This document shows positions 13,601 through 23,789 of a DNA stretch of 64,000 bases, piece by piece. Every line of letters starts with the position of its first letter. The first letter of the stretch is position 1. A program made the translations under genes and the position numbers. Below the pieces are notes generated by a model. That model made no database searches. It was not told the DNA's origin and was given only the letters and a program-made list of their open reading frames with translations. Source of the DNA: Hofstenia miamia (lineage: Eukaryota > Xenacoelomorpha > Acoela > Hofsteniidae); the NCBI GenBank assembly GCA_900660155.1, contig CABFPE010000550.1:442724-506723 (forward strand), written 5' to 3'.

Positions 13601-16077
13601 ACAGTGCTCTTTACTATTCAAATTCGTCCAACGCCTTTACTTGTTTCCCAAACCATTAATTCTAGAGGATGCTTCACAAGTTCTTTCACCATTTCCTTTT
13701 TAAGTTTCTCACCCATAATTCTTGTAAATATTTGCTCATAAGAGTCAAAGCAAATTTATTTCTGTAAATAAATAACATTAAAAAACTACAAACTACAAAT
13801 ACATGTATTTACAAAATAATAATAAAAAAATAAATGTGTGTGGTGAGCTCAGTGTAAAAAAATCAGTAAATGTCTTTAGCATGTTTGTGTCTCCGATTGT
13901 ATTTTGCTCTTCATCTTACATTCGTTTGTGAATATTATAAGATTTATAACCCGAGGAGGCATTTTGACATTTCTTCTTGCAAACGGCTGTTGAAATTCCA
14001 ATCCAATCATGATGTGGCTGTTTGTTTAATGTTAGTGAGTAGGGCTCTCGATGATCAAATTTTCTGAGTCAATCACTTATCAATCAATTATTTATATGCC
14101 ACGTTAATTATCAATTATTTATGTCAACCGATTCAAATATATATCGAAAATAATAAAAATATATTTGTTTCATGAAAAACTACAATACTTTTAACGCGTC
14201 TTGGTTAAAGGGTTTATGTTTAGGTTTAAGGTTTAGATAAATCATATTTTCGTCACTGTATTGACGCACTGTGATTGGTTCAAACCAAGCAAACTTTACA
14301 TGTTTGAAGTATGAGTATTGCATGTAATTTTAACAATTCTGCTAATTAATTTTTGAATCGAGCTATCAGTTATCAATCAACTAGTCGAATAGCCCTATTA
14401 GTTAGAAGTTATGCGTGGAAATGGGGAGGAATTCGACACAGGAAATCCACATTTGTTTACAGGATTAGACACTGTACACTTCTATTTGCAACGCCTGTTT
14501 TGAAATTGATTTACAATCATTAGTGATATATAGTGAAAGGATTCCTTTCGAAAATGCAAATTTAAATTTTATAAAAGTACAAATTTTAATTAATAGGAAA
14601 CTATAAATGATGTGGCATTTCTCAAACAACAGAAATGTATAATAACTTGTATTATATTTTGTAAACACGTTTGCACCATACTGTAATTTAATCTAAGGAA
14701 TAGAACATATTTGTTAATGTTTAGGAGTTGTGTTCGTTTTAAGCGGCTTTCAAACTCCTTTTCGTGGTGAATTGCGGCAAAAAGCAGTTGATATGGGGGC
14801 TTTGTATCGACCGGATTGGTCATCGACATGCACCCATCTTATGTATGTATGTTAACTAATTAGAAGTTTTTGCTGATTCATCGTGGTACGCTGCAATATG
14901 TATAATGAAAAATTTCCTTAAAATGTAAATTTGTTACGATATATTGCATTCCAAGCAATTTAACTTTGCAATAACCTAACTCAGAAATCGAATATTGAAC
15001 ATAAAGCTGAACTCATGTTTGACAGACTATTTTCTACATATATTAACTTCTACTGGTGTTATTAAGCTTTACATTTTTACAAAACGAATGTGAAGACTCA
15101 TACATTCATTCATGTCTTGCGCATATGAATTCCAAAAACAAATTTTATACACAATTTTATTCTGTAGTATTCTCAAAAACGGAAACTCGAATAACTAATA
15201 CCTTTAATGCAAATTATGTTCATATTACAGTAATCGATACTGAATTTTGGGAATATATTAAGTTGTTCTATAATTTTTCCTTTTACTGCTTTTGATAAAA
15301 TAAATTGGTTACAGGGTGCCCTAACCCATTACTAACTCGTATTGATTATTTAGCTGCGCATTTAATAACACTCCGAAATTCAATCAGGTTAAAACAGCGA
15401 ATGGATTAATAGTAAAGAAAGAGTGGATTATTGATTCTTTCAAACAAAGAAAACGGCTTCAGATTAAACAGTAAGAACTTTGCTAGAAGTATTTAGCTAC
15501 ATATTTTCTTAGTTATTCCATGTTGCCTCTTTCATCTTCGTTTAAAGATATATTGATTGAAGAAGATCTTGCGCATAATGACTCCAAATCAAATGGTAAT
15601 TTGTGTTGTTTTGCAAATGAAGTGCTGTATCTCAAGAAAGACATCTGAATTGAATACTATGCTAGTAAATTCTTCAACAATTCTACATCGATTTGAAATC
15701 GAATGTAGGCTTCCTAATGATAAATTTTATTATAATTAATTGATAAAAATTTACACATCTATTCCAATTGTTTATTTACATTTACTGTTTTATTTGCATG
15801 ATAGTGAGTGTAGTTTAAGTATGGAAGCCAATGTTGTTGTTGATGTGAAAATTTTTCATCAAATCAACAGACTTGCTCATTGATATCGATTGATATCAGT
15901 TCAAATCAACAGAAATTTCTTATTGATATGAACAGTATTATAATTGTTTCATTAAAATATATTCTTTACTTATTTCAACGAAGTTACTAATCTGCGCACC
16001 ACATGTGTGTAAACAAGGCTAACAGTTCATTAATAATACTAAGACAAAATTTTAAACCTAACGTCTTTAAAAAGTTT

Positions 16078-16116
<39 letters not shown>

Positions 16117-19100
16117 GTGTCATAACTCAGTGGCCACTTTGAAAAATACGAGATTCTAAAGATAACTGATATTAAAACTAATTACTTTGCACAAAAATAC
16201 CTAAGACAGCATAACAACACTTCAAACTAGTCAATCAAATAAGTATTTTTGTGTCCATCTTTTACAGCAAGCCCAGAAGCCAAGTGCCAAACAGCAATTT
16301 GTTGATGTTATCAAATTTTCATTCAGTTTGGTGATAATATTCTTTACCCAAACGCGTTTGATTACGTTAATCAAATCATTGCATGTTGTAAAACTATAAT
16401 GGGCAACTTTCTCTTTCACTATTCTCCAATAATTTTCGAATGGGTACAAGTCAGGTGATTTGCTTGCTCTAGACCTCAAAATATTTATATAATCAGCTTC
16501 CAGCCATACTCTATTTAGTCATGATAAAAGATATGACGCCTCATCCTGTTTACAATGATTGTAGTCAAGCATTCGAAGGAAGTATAGATCTTATAAACTA
16601 GAATACAATTGTACTCGACAGTAAGAATAGTGTATTGTGCTGTAAAACGTTTACCTTGCGGCAGACCTTTGCTTACGCCTTGAAAGTATAAATATTCAAT
16701 ATTTCTAAATCAATCTCATGAATTGAATTCAATTGATTTGAAAATCAATATGAAATCAAATTAAATCCATTGATTTCAATTCAAATAAATATCAACCGCA
16801 ACCCTGATGTAATATAAACTTGAATCTGCTGTCTATGTTGAAATTGATCGTTAATAAATTTTAATTAAATTTTTTAGATTGTCGTGAGGAAATTGATCAT
16901 GTCGAGTATGACACAGATGAAGAAATTAAAAAGTTAGTCTTATTTAAAATTATGTAATAACCAACTATGGGAACCTTCTATTAATCCTGGGTGATGCGGG
17001 ATTGAAAACTAAACTTGCTTTGAAAATTTATTTCCTTATGAACATAGGACTTCGAAAAGTTTCAGGGTAATGATTGTCTGACCATTGTAACCATATTACC
17101 TCCGAAAATCAGTATGTATTGCTTAAAGCTTGTTATGTTGGGACTCCAACAGAAAAAGGCGATTTTTTGTTAATATTTTGCGGGTCTCTAAAAAACTTTT
17201 TCAAGTATGACAGAACATTTAGTTTGATTTGAAATCAAATTTTGATAAGCAATTTCACAAAAACTTTAGAAATTTACGAATTACTAAGATCGAAATTTTA
17301 GACTAACAATATATTTCAAACTTTTCTAAATTAGAACCATTCTAAATGTTTGCAAAATTCACAATTTTCATGTCTAGTCAAATCTTGCAAATATGTTTTT
17401 AAACGAAAAAACATTTTGACATTATTCACTTTACGCCCCCAGTTAACGTCTTTGTTCATGATTGGTTGATTCATTTTCTTCTAAAACAACGATATGAGTT
17501 ACTAGCGTAATTCTTTTTTAATGTCAATAGTATACAAATAATAATCGATCAATTTGGCCTCTTGTGAATCGACAGTCGATGCAATTCGATTAATAACATC
17601 CGCATCGATTTCTATTCTATTAGACATCGCCCAGCCTTACATTATAAATATAAATATTTTTTTACTTTAAAATGTCGAAATTGTTTAAACATACTTATAG
17701 TACCTTAAATATCATCAGTAAACACTTTTACAATCTGATCTTTTGCTTGTTTGGCTAAACCCAAAATTCACTCTAAATATTCCATTGCAATGTACAAGCC
17801 TGAAAAATTGATTCTAAAATTCTGTACATATTAAAATCTGATCATAGTGGTATACCTGTTTACACTTTAAAATGCCTTTATAGCTGCTTGAAGCCATCTT
17901 GGGATAAAAAATAACGTGTCTTCATGAACTCATCTGGAATTGAGCAGAAAGTCGACTCTACAACTTCCCAAAATTCTTTTAGAATTTTTGGGTGCTCTTC
18001 GCTATTTCAGCTTTCATCGTAACCCCACATGTTCACTTAGATAGCGACCAGGGCTCTTAGCTGAACATTCGAGAAGTATTGGCAACCCCATGTTTTTCAT
18101 AAACTATAACAAGCCTCGCAGTGTGCATCGTAGCGCAATTTGGCTGCAATATTTCAGCTGCTCTGATTACTTGGATCACCTTCTAGTATCAATATGCGAA
18201 TGCATCTAACATTACAACCGTTCGAGTACTATCTCTCGTGATGTGTACCCCACACCATTATTGATCCAACATCAAACTTAATGGGGCTCATGTTTTATTG
18301 AGAGTTAAGACAATTTTTTTTGTGTTTGAAGTCTTCTTTCATGTTTTTGGATTTTTGGCTGACTGTGAATCTCAACTTTGCTTCGCCTGAAAAATCGTAA
18401 TCTCCGAGTTCTGACATTGCTGCTTGGCAAATTGGGATAGTTTCTTTCAATGTGCTTTTTAAAATGGTAGATTTACTGCCAGCCTACTGTACACGATTTA
18501 TTTTTTCTTGCACTGAGTGCAAATCGAGAGGGGCACCAAAACCTCACTTTAAATGAAGTTGACAGCACTGATTGGAATCACACCGTCGAATTAGAAATTG
18601 CATGGGTAACAGGTCGTTTCTTGATGAAAAGTCAAGCATTATATTCGATACAGGACTTTTCTGACAAGCTCACATCGTGAATAATTTCGATGTTGATTTT
18701 GAGATGAACCACAGGCTGTAGCCTCTCAGTAGAGTATTGTTTACCTGGCATTATATAAATTGTAGCAATAGTGAAAGTATAATTGATAGAGTAGATTTCT
18801 AAAAAAATTCAATATAAAGAGCACATATTGTCAAAAGTTTCAACATTTTATTGGGGGTGCAGGTGAATATAGTTTAAATAAAGATGTTCTAATTCAAGAT
18901 GTATTGAGTAATTGAAGAAAATATTGGTAATATTTTGGCAGAAATTGCTACTCTAATTAACTGTAGGAAAGTTACTATGCAGTTTTATTTAAATTTTGTT
19001 AATGGCACAATTTCTCCAATTTGAAGTTTGGTATTAAAATTTATTTCGTATACTGGACAGACCCTGACAAAAGAAACTTATCCACATGGAAATATCCAGA

Positions 19101-22100
19101 GACTAGCATAAAACCAAAATAATTCATAGGTTTATAACAAAAGTTTGTTTTTTATAGTTGTGTTATGTTAGTTTTGTAGCAAATTGTTTCAGATGGCTAA
19201 GTGATATATTTATTTTGCATGAGACTAATAAACATGTCATGTCAAACATTTGGCTAACAAAACAAAGTTATCCAATACGTAAAACATAAGATTAAAGAAA
19301 ACATTACCCTTCATTTTACATACAACGTTTCATCAGTTTTTTTGCAATTGGCAGTATGTTTTGTATAGTGATATGCCGTCGCTTAAATACTCAACGCCAT
19401 GAAATCATTGCTTTGGCTGATGCTAGCTACAGTCAACGCCAGCTAGCTCAGAAATATGCATGTTCTCGGACCACAATCCGATCGTCAACAAACAGGTCGA
19501 CCACGCAAATCAGATCTCTGTGAAGATCGAATAATCGCCCGCAAGAGCCGAGAAAACCGATTTTTAATTGCAAAAGAATTCGCACCTGAGCAAGAATGGC
19601 AAAACGCCTTTCTGTAAGAACTATTCAACTTCGTCTCTGTGCTGCAAACTTGTTTGTCAGGGTTGCTATAAAAAAGCAACATATATCCCAGAAGAAATCG
19701 ATGAGCACGCCTTGCGTTTACACGTGTTCATCTCAACTGGACGGTTGAGCAATGGTGAAAAGTGTGCTTTACAGATGAATCCAAGTTTTCTTGTCTTGGC
19801 AGTGACCCCGGTAATATCTTCGACAATCTGCACATGAAAAGTTGGCTGCCAACTGCATTGCGGGAAGATTGCGAGGAGGTGGAGGTTCGATCGTGGTATG
19901 GGGCAGACTTGTCAACGAGCCGAACTTCTATAGAGTCGAGTTGAACGTGAGCAGAGTATTGGATATACAACGAACAAAAACCAATCTGTTTTTAAGCAAA
20001 GAAAGTGTATAGTGCTGTTTGTTAATTTGATTATGCAGATTTTTCTTATTTTTTCATTCAATATGCCTGTCTTATAATCTTATTTTAGAAATGTTTATTA
20101 AATAATAGGAAGAGCTATGTAAAAATGCAATATTTTTAAAAAATATATCGAGCTGAAACGAGCCTCACTGAAAGATTTTATGTGGCGAGCCGAACTTGCT
20201 CAAAATTAAAAGGAGCAGAGCCGAGTTCAGAAATTTCCTCTCGTTGACAAGTCTGGTGTGGGGATTGATCTCTGCAAAAAAGGTACAAGTCCATTGGTCC
20301 GGCTAGAAGGGAATCAAAAAGCTATTGACTATTTAAATGTCCTGCAAAATCATTATGTACCTTATGTGAATTGTCAAGTTCTCACATTTTCCATCAAGAT
20401 AACTACCCAACGCACAAAGCGCGAATGGTGAAGGAGTGGTTCGGTCAGCAAAAAGTGGATGTTCTTTTGTGGCCTGCGTAATCTCCAGATCATAATGTCT
20501 TAGAAAATTGCTGGCAAAAAATCAAATCGTAACTCCGAAAGCAAACGCACGGCAATCGTATGCGTGCTGTACTAAAAACTCGAGGTTATCCAACACATTA
20601 TTGATTATATATTGTAAAGTTTATTAACTTCATTCTTTTTGTTGCTTTTATTTTATTGCTATTTGTTAATATATGCATTGGATAACTTTCTTTTGTCACT
20701 TGAAAAACATTGCTGTGAAAGCAACTCTGGAAAAATCGCAAAAATTCAAATTGACAGTTTAGCAATTATTGCAGTTTTAATCAATTTATATAGATGGATC
20801 ACTTTCTTTGGTCCGAGTCTGTATATATTAGGGCGTTTCATTTTACGCCTTTTTCTTCAGATCAGGTTCCTTTTTAAGCCAATTGCAGCTATATGACTGC
20901 ATCAAACTGCAATTTGAGCAATTTTCTATAAATTTAAAATGCCCCTATACCGTGTTTTGTGAAGTGATCTCAAAATTATTAAAAATAATGCAAAATTAGC
21001 ATTTCAATATGCTTTTTTTTGTGGCAGATAGTCACCAAAGATCAGAAAACAAAGTTAATTGTGACATTTGAGGGCATTTAAAGTAAAAATCAGAAAATGT
21101 TGCAATTCTACAATTAAGGAATAGTCTTAAAATATAATATAATACACATAAACAGATTTGTTTTCATTTAATAATATTGTCTGTCGTAGTATAAAAAAAT
21201 ATATTTATGGAAATGGTTTTATCCGTTTTTTCAATTAATTTGAATATAATTTCCAAGCCATTGTTAAGTTAACTTTGCAAAAATGAATACAAAGAAATCA
21301 TCAATACAAATGCAGTCAGTTATTTAATTGCACTTTCTTGAGTTTGATTATAAATACATATTTGTGCATTTCATTCTTAGAAAGGATTTTATATATATTC
21401 GATGTGAACTGGGTCAGAGATGAAAGTGGGACGATCGACCCATGGGGCAAAAAGACTTTTGAGTGAAGAAAGATTGTAATAAAAGATTGTAAAATTATAT
21501 TTTTACATCAAATTTCCCTGATTAAAAAATATTTGATTTACTTGGAAATTTAGTCGCTTTTTGAAAAATTGATTACCATGCATTTTAGCTCTTGGGGAAA
21601 TTTGATTCTATTCAATGATATCAGCAATTTTCCTTGCATAAATGTATTACATAAAATATTAGCTTTATAAAAAGCTCAAGAGAGCTAAAGTTAAATTTCA
21701 TTTTGCTATCAATGTTATTTATATGCATTAGCATCACGTTTGTTATTGGATTCCTATTGGTATTAATAGTAGAGATGACGTTTTAAAAATGATTGTGGAT
21801 CTTCTAAGAAGTAAGGATTCAAAATATTTGAGTGGAGGTGGGTGTAGTGCAATGAAAATTGTCATAGAGCAAATATGGAGCAATATAATATCGTAAGTAG
21901 TTTTGGAGTACAATTTTTGAGTAGGCAAATTTGGGCGGTAGAATATAAAACGCGGGGTAATGTGGGGCAGATATCAACATGTGGAAATGGGGCAGGCCAC
22001 AAATTCTGTGGGGCGTGGCAGAGCAGTTCACAAAAATCCGTCCCACTTCCATCCCTGAACTGGATGCAAGAGCCATTCTTTCTCCTTAACTTCCCATTTA

Positions 22101-23789
22101 ACATTATCAGGACTTGTTCAAATGTTAATGTTTTGATGTAGTCATATAGCTGCACAATTGTTTTACAAAGGAATTCCGTCTGAATAAACTCGTGTAAAAA
22201 ATATATGTATATATGTGTGTGTGTATTGAGTATTTTTGTTTAGGGTTCAAAAAGAATCTGATCCTGGGTATGTAATATTTTTTAAAGAAATATACGTCTG
22301 CTTAGGAATTATGATGCTGACACTGACGTAGAAGATGACTTGCCCGTGCTACCTAATTTTTTCGAAAAATTGGTCTTTTATATTTATGGAGATGTTTCAA
22401 CGAAGGAACGCAAACATATCAATCGCTTAGTCGTTGCTTACGGCGGGNTTTAGGGTTCAAAAAGAATCTGATCCTGGGTATGTAATATTTTTTAAAGAAA
22501 TATACGTCTGCTTAGGAATTATGATGCTGACACTGACGTAGAAGATGACTTGCCCGTGCTACCTAATTTTTTCGAAAAATTGGTCTTTTATATTTATGGA
22601 GATGTTTCAACGAAGGAACGCAAACATATCAATCGCTTAGTCGTTGCTTACGGCGGGTATATGCATTGGGTTTAATTTATGCTTTTCATTCTGCCGTTAA
22701 GCCCATTTCTTTGTAGCATTCATTTAATTATTTTAAATGTTATTATCCACCTGAATATGTTATTTTAGTTCTATTCTATTAAATTTGTTATATTTCTTTT
22801 AGTTTATAAACATGGTCAGCAATTCTCTATATTTTTCAATTTAAATGTTTAGTAATCTTGAAAACTACATGACTGATGATGTAAATATTGTTTTAACAAA
22901 CAGTCCGTGGTGTGGAGATTTCGATTCTGTAAGTTACTTAGAAAATTCAATTATAGTTTTGAATTGATGATTGTAGATTTGGACATGAGCATGCCTGCCA
23001 TCGCTAATTGTGTGTACTCACTAATTATATTACTTCAAGAGTAACAGTAAATTAATTTATTATGAAAGTAGAAAGACATGTCACAACCGTTATTTGAATC
23101 GCATCTATCTATTAGATCTACATTGTGTTTATTAGAAATTTTAGTGACTATAAATACTAAGACATGTAAGGGAGACCGGGGGCAGGTTCGAACAAAATTT
23201 ACAGTATCTTAAATTTCTTGATAATGGCTTGCTATACAGAACAAATGCTAAGTTCAAATAAAAGTATAACCTGTCTGCTATGTTATCACAATCAACAAAC
23301 TTGGGCTATGACAACTTTCTTTGAAAAAAGACTTCTTATACTGATACATAAGTTTAAAGAAAAATGTATATTACAATTGACTTGTCTTTTTTGGAACTCC
23401 TGACAACTAAATTGGAGCATGTTCCAACTCACCCCAGTCATCATGTTTCAACTTGCTCCAAATAGATTTTTGTAACATGACGATTATATTTGCATGTTCA
23501 GTAATAATTACCTTAAGCAGTTTACTCTCTTGCTGTAGCTTATGTCGTAAAACTACGAAATACAGACCGACTGCCGCATGCTTCGCAAACACAAATTAAT
23601 TGAATTTGAAAGCAATAAGTACTATATTAGTATTCGTATTTCAATATGGTTACAATGCTGTATTGATTGTTTTACTCTATTTAGGCATTAAAGAATAATA
23701 CTAAGCTGGAATTTCTAAAGCCCGAATTTCTTAATCAGTGCGATGCCAAGCAATCACGTGTAAAACTTTCTGAATTTCGTATTAAATAA
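10232..23789 (+). CDS. XRCC1: XRCC1, single-strand-break repair scaffold (spliced gene, 13 exons resolved)
   Basis: XRCC1 is the nuclear scaffold that brings DNA polymerase beta, ligase III, PNKP and aprataxin to single-strand breaks. Exons found: 10232-10318, 10357-10523, 10593-10686, 12593-12835, 12876-12969, 14725-14842, 15354-15470, 15513-15595, 16878-16932, 22454-22477, 22516-22656, 22853-22928, 23685-23789 (TAA). All junctions are GT..AG, phases agree at every join, and the total is 1404 nt = 467 codons plus stop. With the unfound first exon the protein would be about 485 residues, against 633 in human; the shortening is in the linkers. Domain order is NTD, NLS, BRCT1, acidic linker, BRCT2. 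Introns are 38-42 nt or long and transposon-laden. Exons 22454-22477 and 22516-22656 also appear as a second copy at 22244-22446, which I treat as an assembly artefact and leave out of the count. Confidence 0.93.
10806..11275. mobile_element. Candidate MITE with short TIRs and twin palindromes, in an XRCC1 intron
   Basis: The left end (GTTTACCCTTTGACG near 10806) and the reverse complement of the right end (AGTTTACCCCTTTGAGG ending near 11275) match over about 15 bases. Inside lie two identical 16-bp perfect palindromes, GGTACATATATGTACC, at 10827-10842 and 11121-11136. No coding content. The superfamily is unknown: the CCC-starting ends hint at piggyBac, but no TTAA target duplication is present. 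Confidence 0.4.
11833..11882. repeat. Possible hAT-type terminal sequence
   Basis: The sequence ending ACCGGCCCTGG near 11877 reads, in reverse complement, CCAGGGCCGGTTCAAAGGGG, the style of hAT terminal repeats. A run of Gs precedes it (about 11811-11820). No partner end was found, so this is a weak call. Confidence 0.25.
12593..12969 (+). CDS. XRCC1: XRCC1 end of NTD, FF motif and NLS exons
   Basis: Exon 12593-12835 opens YGLSFVRVFG (human FGLSFVRF), which closes the N-terminal domain, then gives FKPGAFFNKE, matching the human LRPGALFFSR block reported to bind the REV1 C-terminal domain. It ends LKRKSPQSDDS. After a 40-nt intron, exon 12876-12969 opens TAKRIKPL, so the two exons together form a bipartite basic NLS (KRK...KRIK) in the same place as in human. 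The rest of the second exon is a Ser/Val-rich linker. Exon 12593 starts after a TTTAG acceptor; an earlier AG at 12577 is out of frame. Confidence 0.88.
13370..13740 (-). pseudogene. Tc1-like transposase relic in an XRCC1 intron
   Basis: Reading the minus strand from 13740, frames give VKHPLELMVWETSKGVGRI, then TVNSVKHMKII, then LQDNNALCHRSKTLKSF. These match the Tc1 transposase core (VKHP..IMVWG...G.G.L, then QDNAPCHRSK around the second catalytic Asp). The N-terminal HTH and the terminal repeats were not found. It is a decayed C-terminal fragment within the 1.75-kb intron before BRCT1. Confidence 0.65.
14725..15470 (+). CDS. XRCC1: XRCC1 BRCT1 domain, two exons
   Basis: Exon 14725-14842 (with one base from the previous exon) reads GVVFVLSGFQTPFRGELR, then MGALYRPDWSSTCTHLI, nearly identical in pattern to human GVVVVLSGFQNPFRSELR / LGAKYRPDWTRDSTHLI. 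Exon 15354-15470 continues ICAFNNTPKFNQV, then IVKKEWIIDSFKQRKRL, containing the conserved BRCT tryptophan. BRCT1 is the poly(ADP-ribose)-binding domain that recruits XRCC1 to breaks. The 511-nt intron between them holds no recognisable transposon. Confidence 0.94.
15513..16932 (+). CDS. XRCC1: XRCC1 acidic inter-BRCT linker, two exons
   Basis: Exon 15513-15595, after a 42-nt intron, reads HYSMLPLSSSFKDILIEEDL, in line with human RYLMAGPGSSSEEDEA just after BRCT1. Exon 16878-16932 reads DCREEIDHVEYDTDEEIKK. The DTDEEIKK part aligns with the human GDTEDELRR block that CK2 phosphorylates to recruit the FHA domains of PNKP and aprataxin. The start at 15513 was chosen because it is the only AG giving an open frame in the required phase. 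The intron of about 1.3 kb between the two exons holds the repeat and Tc1 relic at 15829-16806. Confidence 0.82.
15829..16806. repeat. Dispersed hAT-like repeat split by a Tc1 fragment
   Basis: The left arm (15829 onward) and the right arm (about 16690-16806, ending CAACCGCAACCCTG) carry many AATCAA/TTGATT motifs and related ends (left CAATGTTGTTGTTGATG; right in reverse complement CAGGGTTGCGGTTGATA). A second copy of the left arm lies at 49322-49600 (CAGAGTTGCCGTTGAC, then ATCAAATCAACAG). Between the arms sit a TA microsatellite (16081-16113) and a Tc1 transposase relic. No clear 8-bp target duplication. Confidence 0.5.
16105..16560 (-). pseudogene. Tc1-like transposase C-terminal relic
   Basis: The minus-strand frame 16479-16231 reads SRASKSPDLYPFENYWRIVK followed by an EKVAHYSFTTCNDLINVIK helix. 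This matches the Tc1 C-terminal signature WPSRSPDLNPIENLWSIVK...L..AI. Upstream on the minus strand (16500-16560) a DYNHCKQDEAS-like remnant follows. It is interrupted and truncated, and is nested in the repeat at 15829-16806. Confidence 0.7.
16983..17640. repeat. Possible hAT MITE in an XRCC1 intron
   Basis: The right end near 17625-17640 reads in reverse complement TAAGGCTGGGCGATGTC, very like the TAGGGCTGGGCGAT ends of many hAT elements. A related TAATCCTGGGTGATGCGG lies near 16981. If paired they bound a 650-bp nonautonomous element with no coding content. The pairing is tentative. Confidence 0.3.
17880..18760 (-). pseudogene. Tc1-like transposase relic, degraded
   Basis: On the minus strand, frames from about 18430 to 17890 give a FSGEAKLRF block (the FSDESKF region), a GSIMVWG-like block near 18260, and a C-terminal HPKILKEFWEVVESTFCSIP (Tc1 LDELWEAIQEEWEKIP). 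Multiple frame changes separate the blocks. It belongs to a different Tc1 lineage from the neighbour at 19051. It lies in the 5.3-kb XRCC1 intron. Confidence 0.55.
19051..20824 (+). mobile_element. Tc1-like transposon with IR/DR ends, broken, carrying a nested hAT MITE
   Basis: Each end carries two copies of a 20-bp direct repeat: left outer 19065-19084 (TGACAAAAGAAACTTATCCA), left inner 19255-19275, right inner 20678-20698 and right outer 20795-20814 (right copies inverted). This is the IR/DR arrangement known from Sleeping Beauty-type Tc1 elements. Transposase blocks on + include an ADASYSQRQLAQKYACS HTH (about 19410), a GRPRK hook (about 19496), CFTDESKFSCLGSD (19763), QDNYPTHKARMVKEWF (20397) and SPDHNVLENCWQKIKS (20474). 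Stops and frameshifts are scattered through it, and a 352-bp hAT MITE interrupts it just after the VWG motif. Confidence 0.85.
19904..20255. mobile_element. hAT MITE inserted in the Tc1 transposase
   Basis: The ends are perfect 16-bp inverted repeats, CAGACTTGTCAACGAG at 19904 and its complement ending at 20255. They are flanked by 8-bp direct repeats GTATGGGG (19896-19903) and GTGTGGGG (20256-20263), one mismatch. CAG ends and an 8-bp target duplication define hAT. The 352-bp body has no coding content and includes GAGCCGAACTT motifs near both ends. Removing it restores the Tc1 order from the VWG motif into the downstream half. Confidence 0.92.
21415..22057. mobile_element. hAT nonautonomous element (643 bp) in an XRCC1 intron
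   Basis: The left end CAGAGATGAAAGTGGGACG at 21415 pairs with the right end, whose reverse complement is CAGGGATGGAAGTGGGACG (ending 22057): 17 of 19 bases match. The flanks AACTGGGT (21407-21414) and AACTGGAT (22058-22065) are an 8-bp target duplication with one mismatch. No transposase domain was seen. The body is unusually rich in GGGGC/CCCC relative to the surroundings. The right end lies 186 bp upstream of the XRCC1 microexon. Confidence 0.88.
22244..22446 (+). CDS. XRCC1: XRCC1 microexon and BRCT2 exon, first (artefactual) copy
   Basis: This stretch carries a 24-nt microexon (22244-22267, VQKESDP), a 38-nt intron and the BRCT2 5' exon (22306-22446). It is the same sequence as 22454-22656 and is separated from it by a single N at 22448. 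Because the copy ends at the donor G just before the N, it would have no donor of its own. Only one of the two copies should count as gene sequence. Confidence 0.85.
22454..22656 (+). CDS. XRCC1: XRCC1 microexon and first BRCT2 exon
   Basis: The 24-nt microexon 22454-22477 supplies VQKESDPG. Exon 22516-22656 then reads YDADTDVEDDLPVLPNFFEK, VFYIYGDVSTKERKHINR and VVAYGG. These match human VPELPDFFQGK, HFFLYGEFPGDERRKLIR and VTAFNG, the start of BRCT2, which pairs with the ligase III BRCT. The YDADTDVEDD stretch parallels human YAGSTDENTDSEE, a second CK2 site cluster. This copy has a proper donor (GG|GTATAT). Confidence 0.92.
22853..23789 (+). CDS. XRCC1: XRCC1 BRCT2 end, last two exons
   Basis: Exon 22853-22928 reads NLENYMTDDVNIVLTNSPW (human ELEDYMSDRVQFVITAQEW). 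The terminal exon 23685-23789 reads ALKNNTKLEFLKPEFLNQC, then the C-terminal EFRIK and TAA at 23787. Human has ALMDNPSLAFVRPRWIYSC here. The usual BRCT tryptophan (PRWIYSC) is replaced by phenylalanine (PEFLNQC). An AATAAA overlaps the stop codon (23785-23790), which would be unusually early for a poly(A) signal; a later one may be used. Confidence 0.92.

Larger units (their letters stand above)
22239..22657. repeat. 209-bp direct duplication around a single N (probable assembly artefact)
   Basis: 22239-22447 and 22449-22657 are the same 209 bases, separated by one N at 22448. The same signature (single N between near-identical copies) occurs at 33165 and 53067. It is best read as two overlapping contig ends joined without merging. 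It duplicates two XRCC1 exons. Confidence 0.9.

Noticed and set aside
22244-22656. Genuine exon duplication in XRCC1
   Set aside because: The copies match, are joined by a single N, and the same N signature occurs twice elsewhere; an assembly overlap is simpler.
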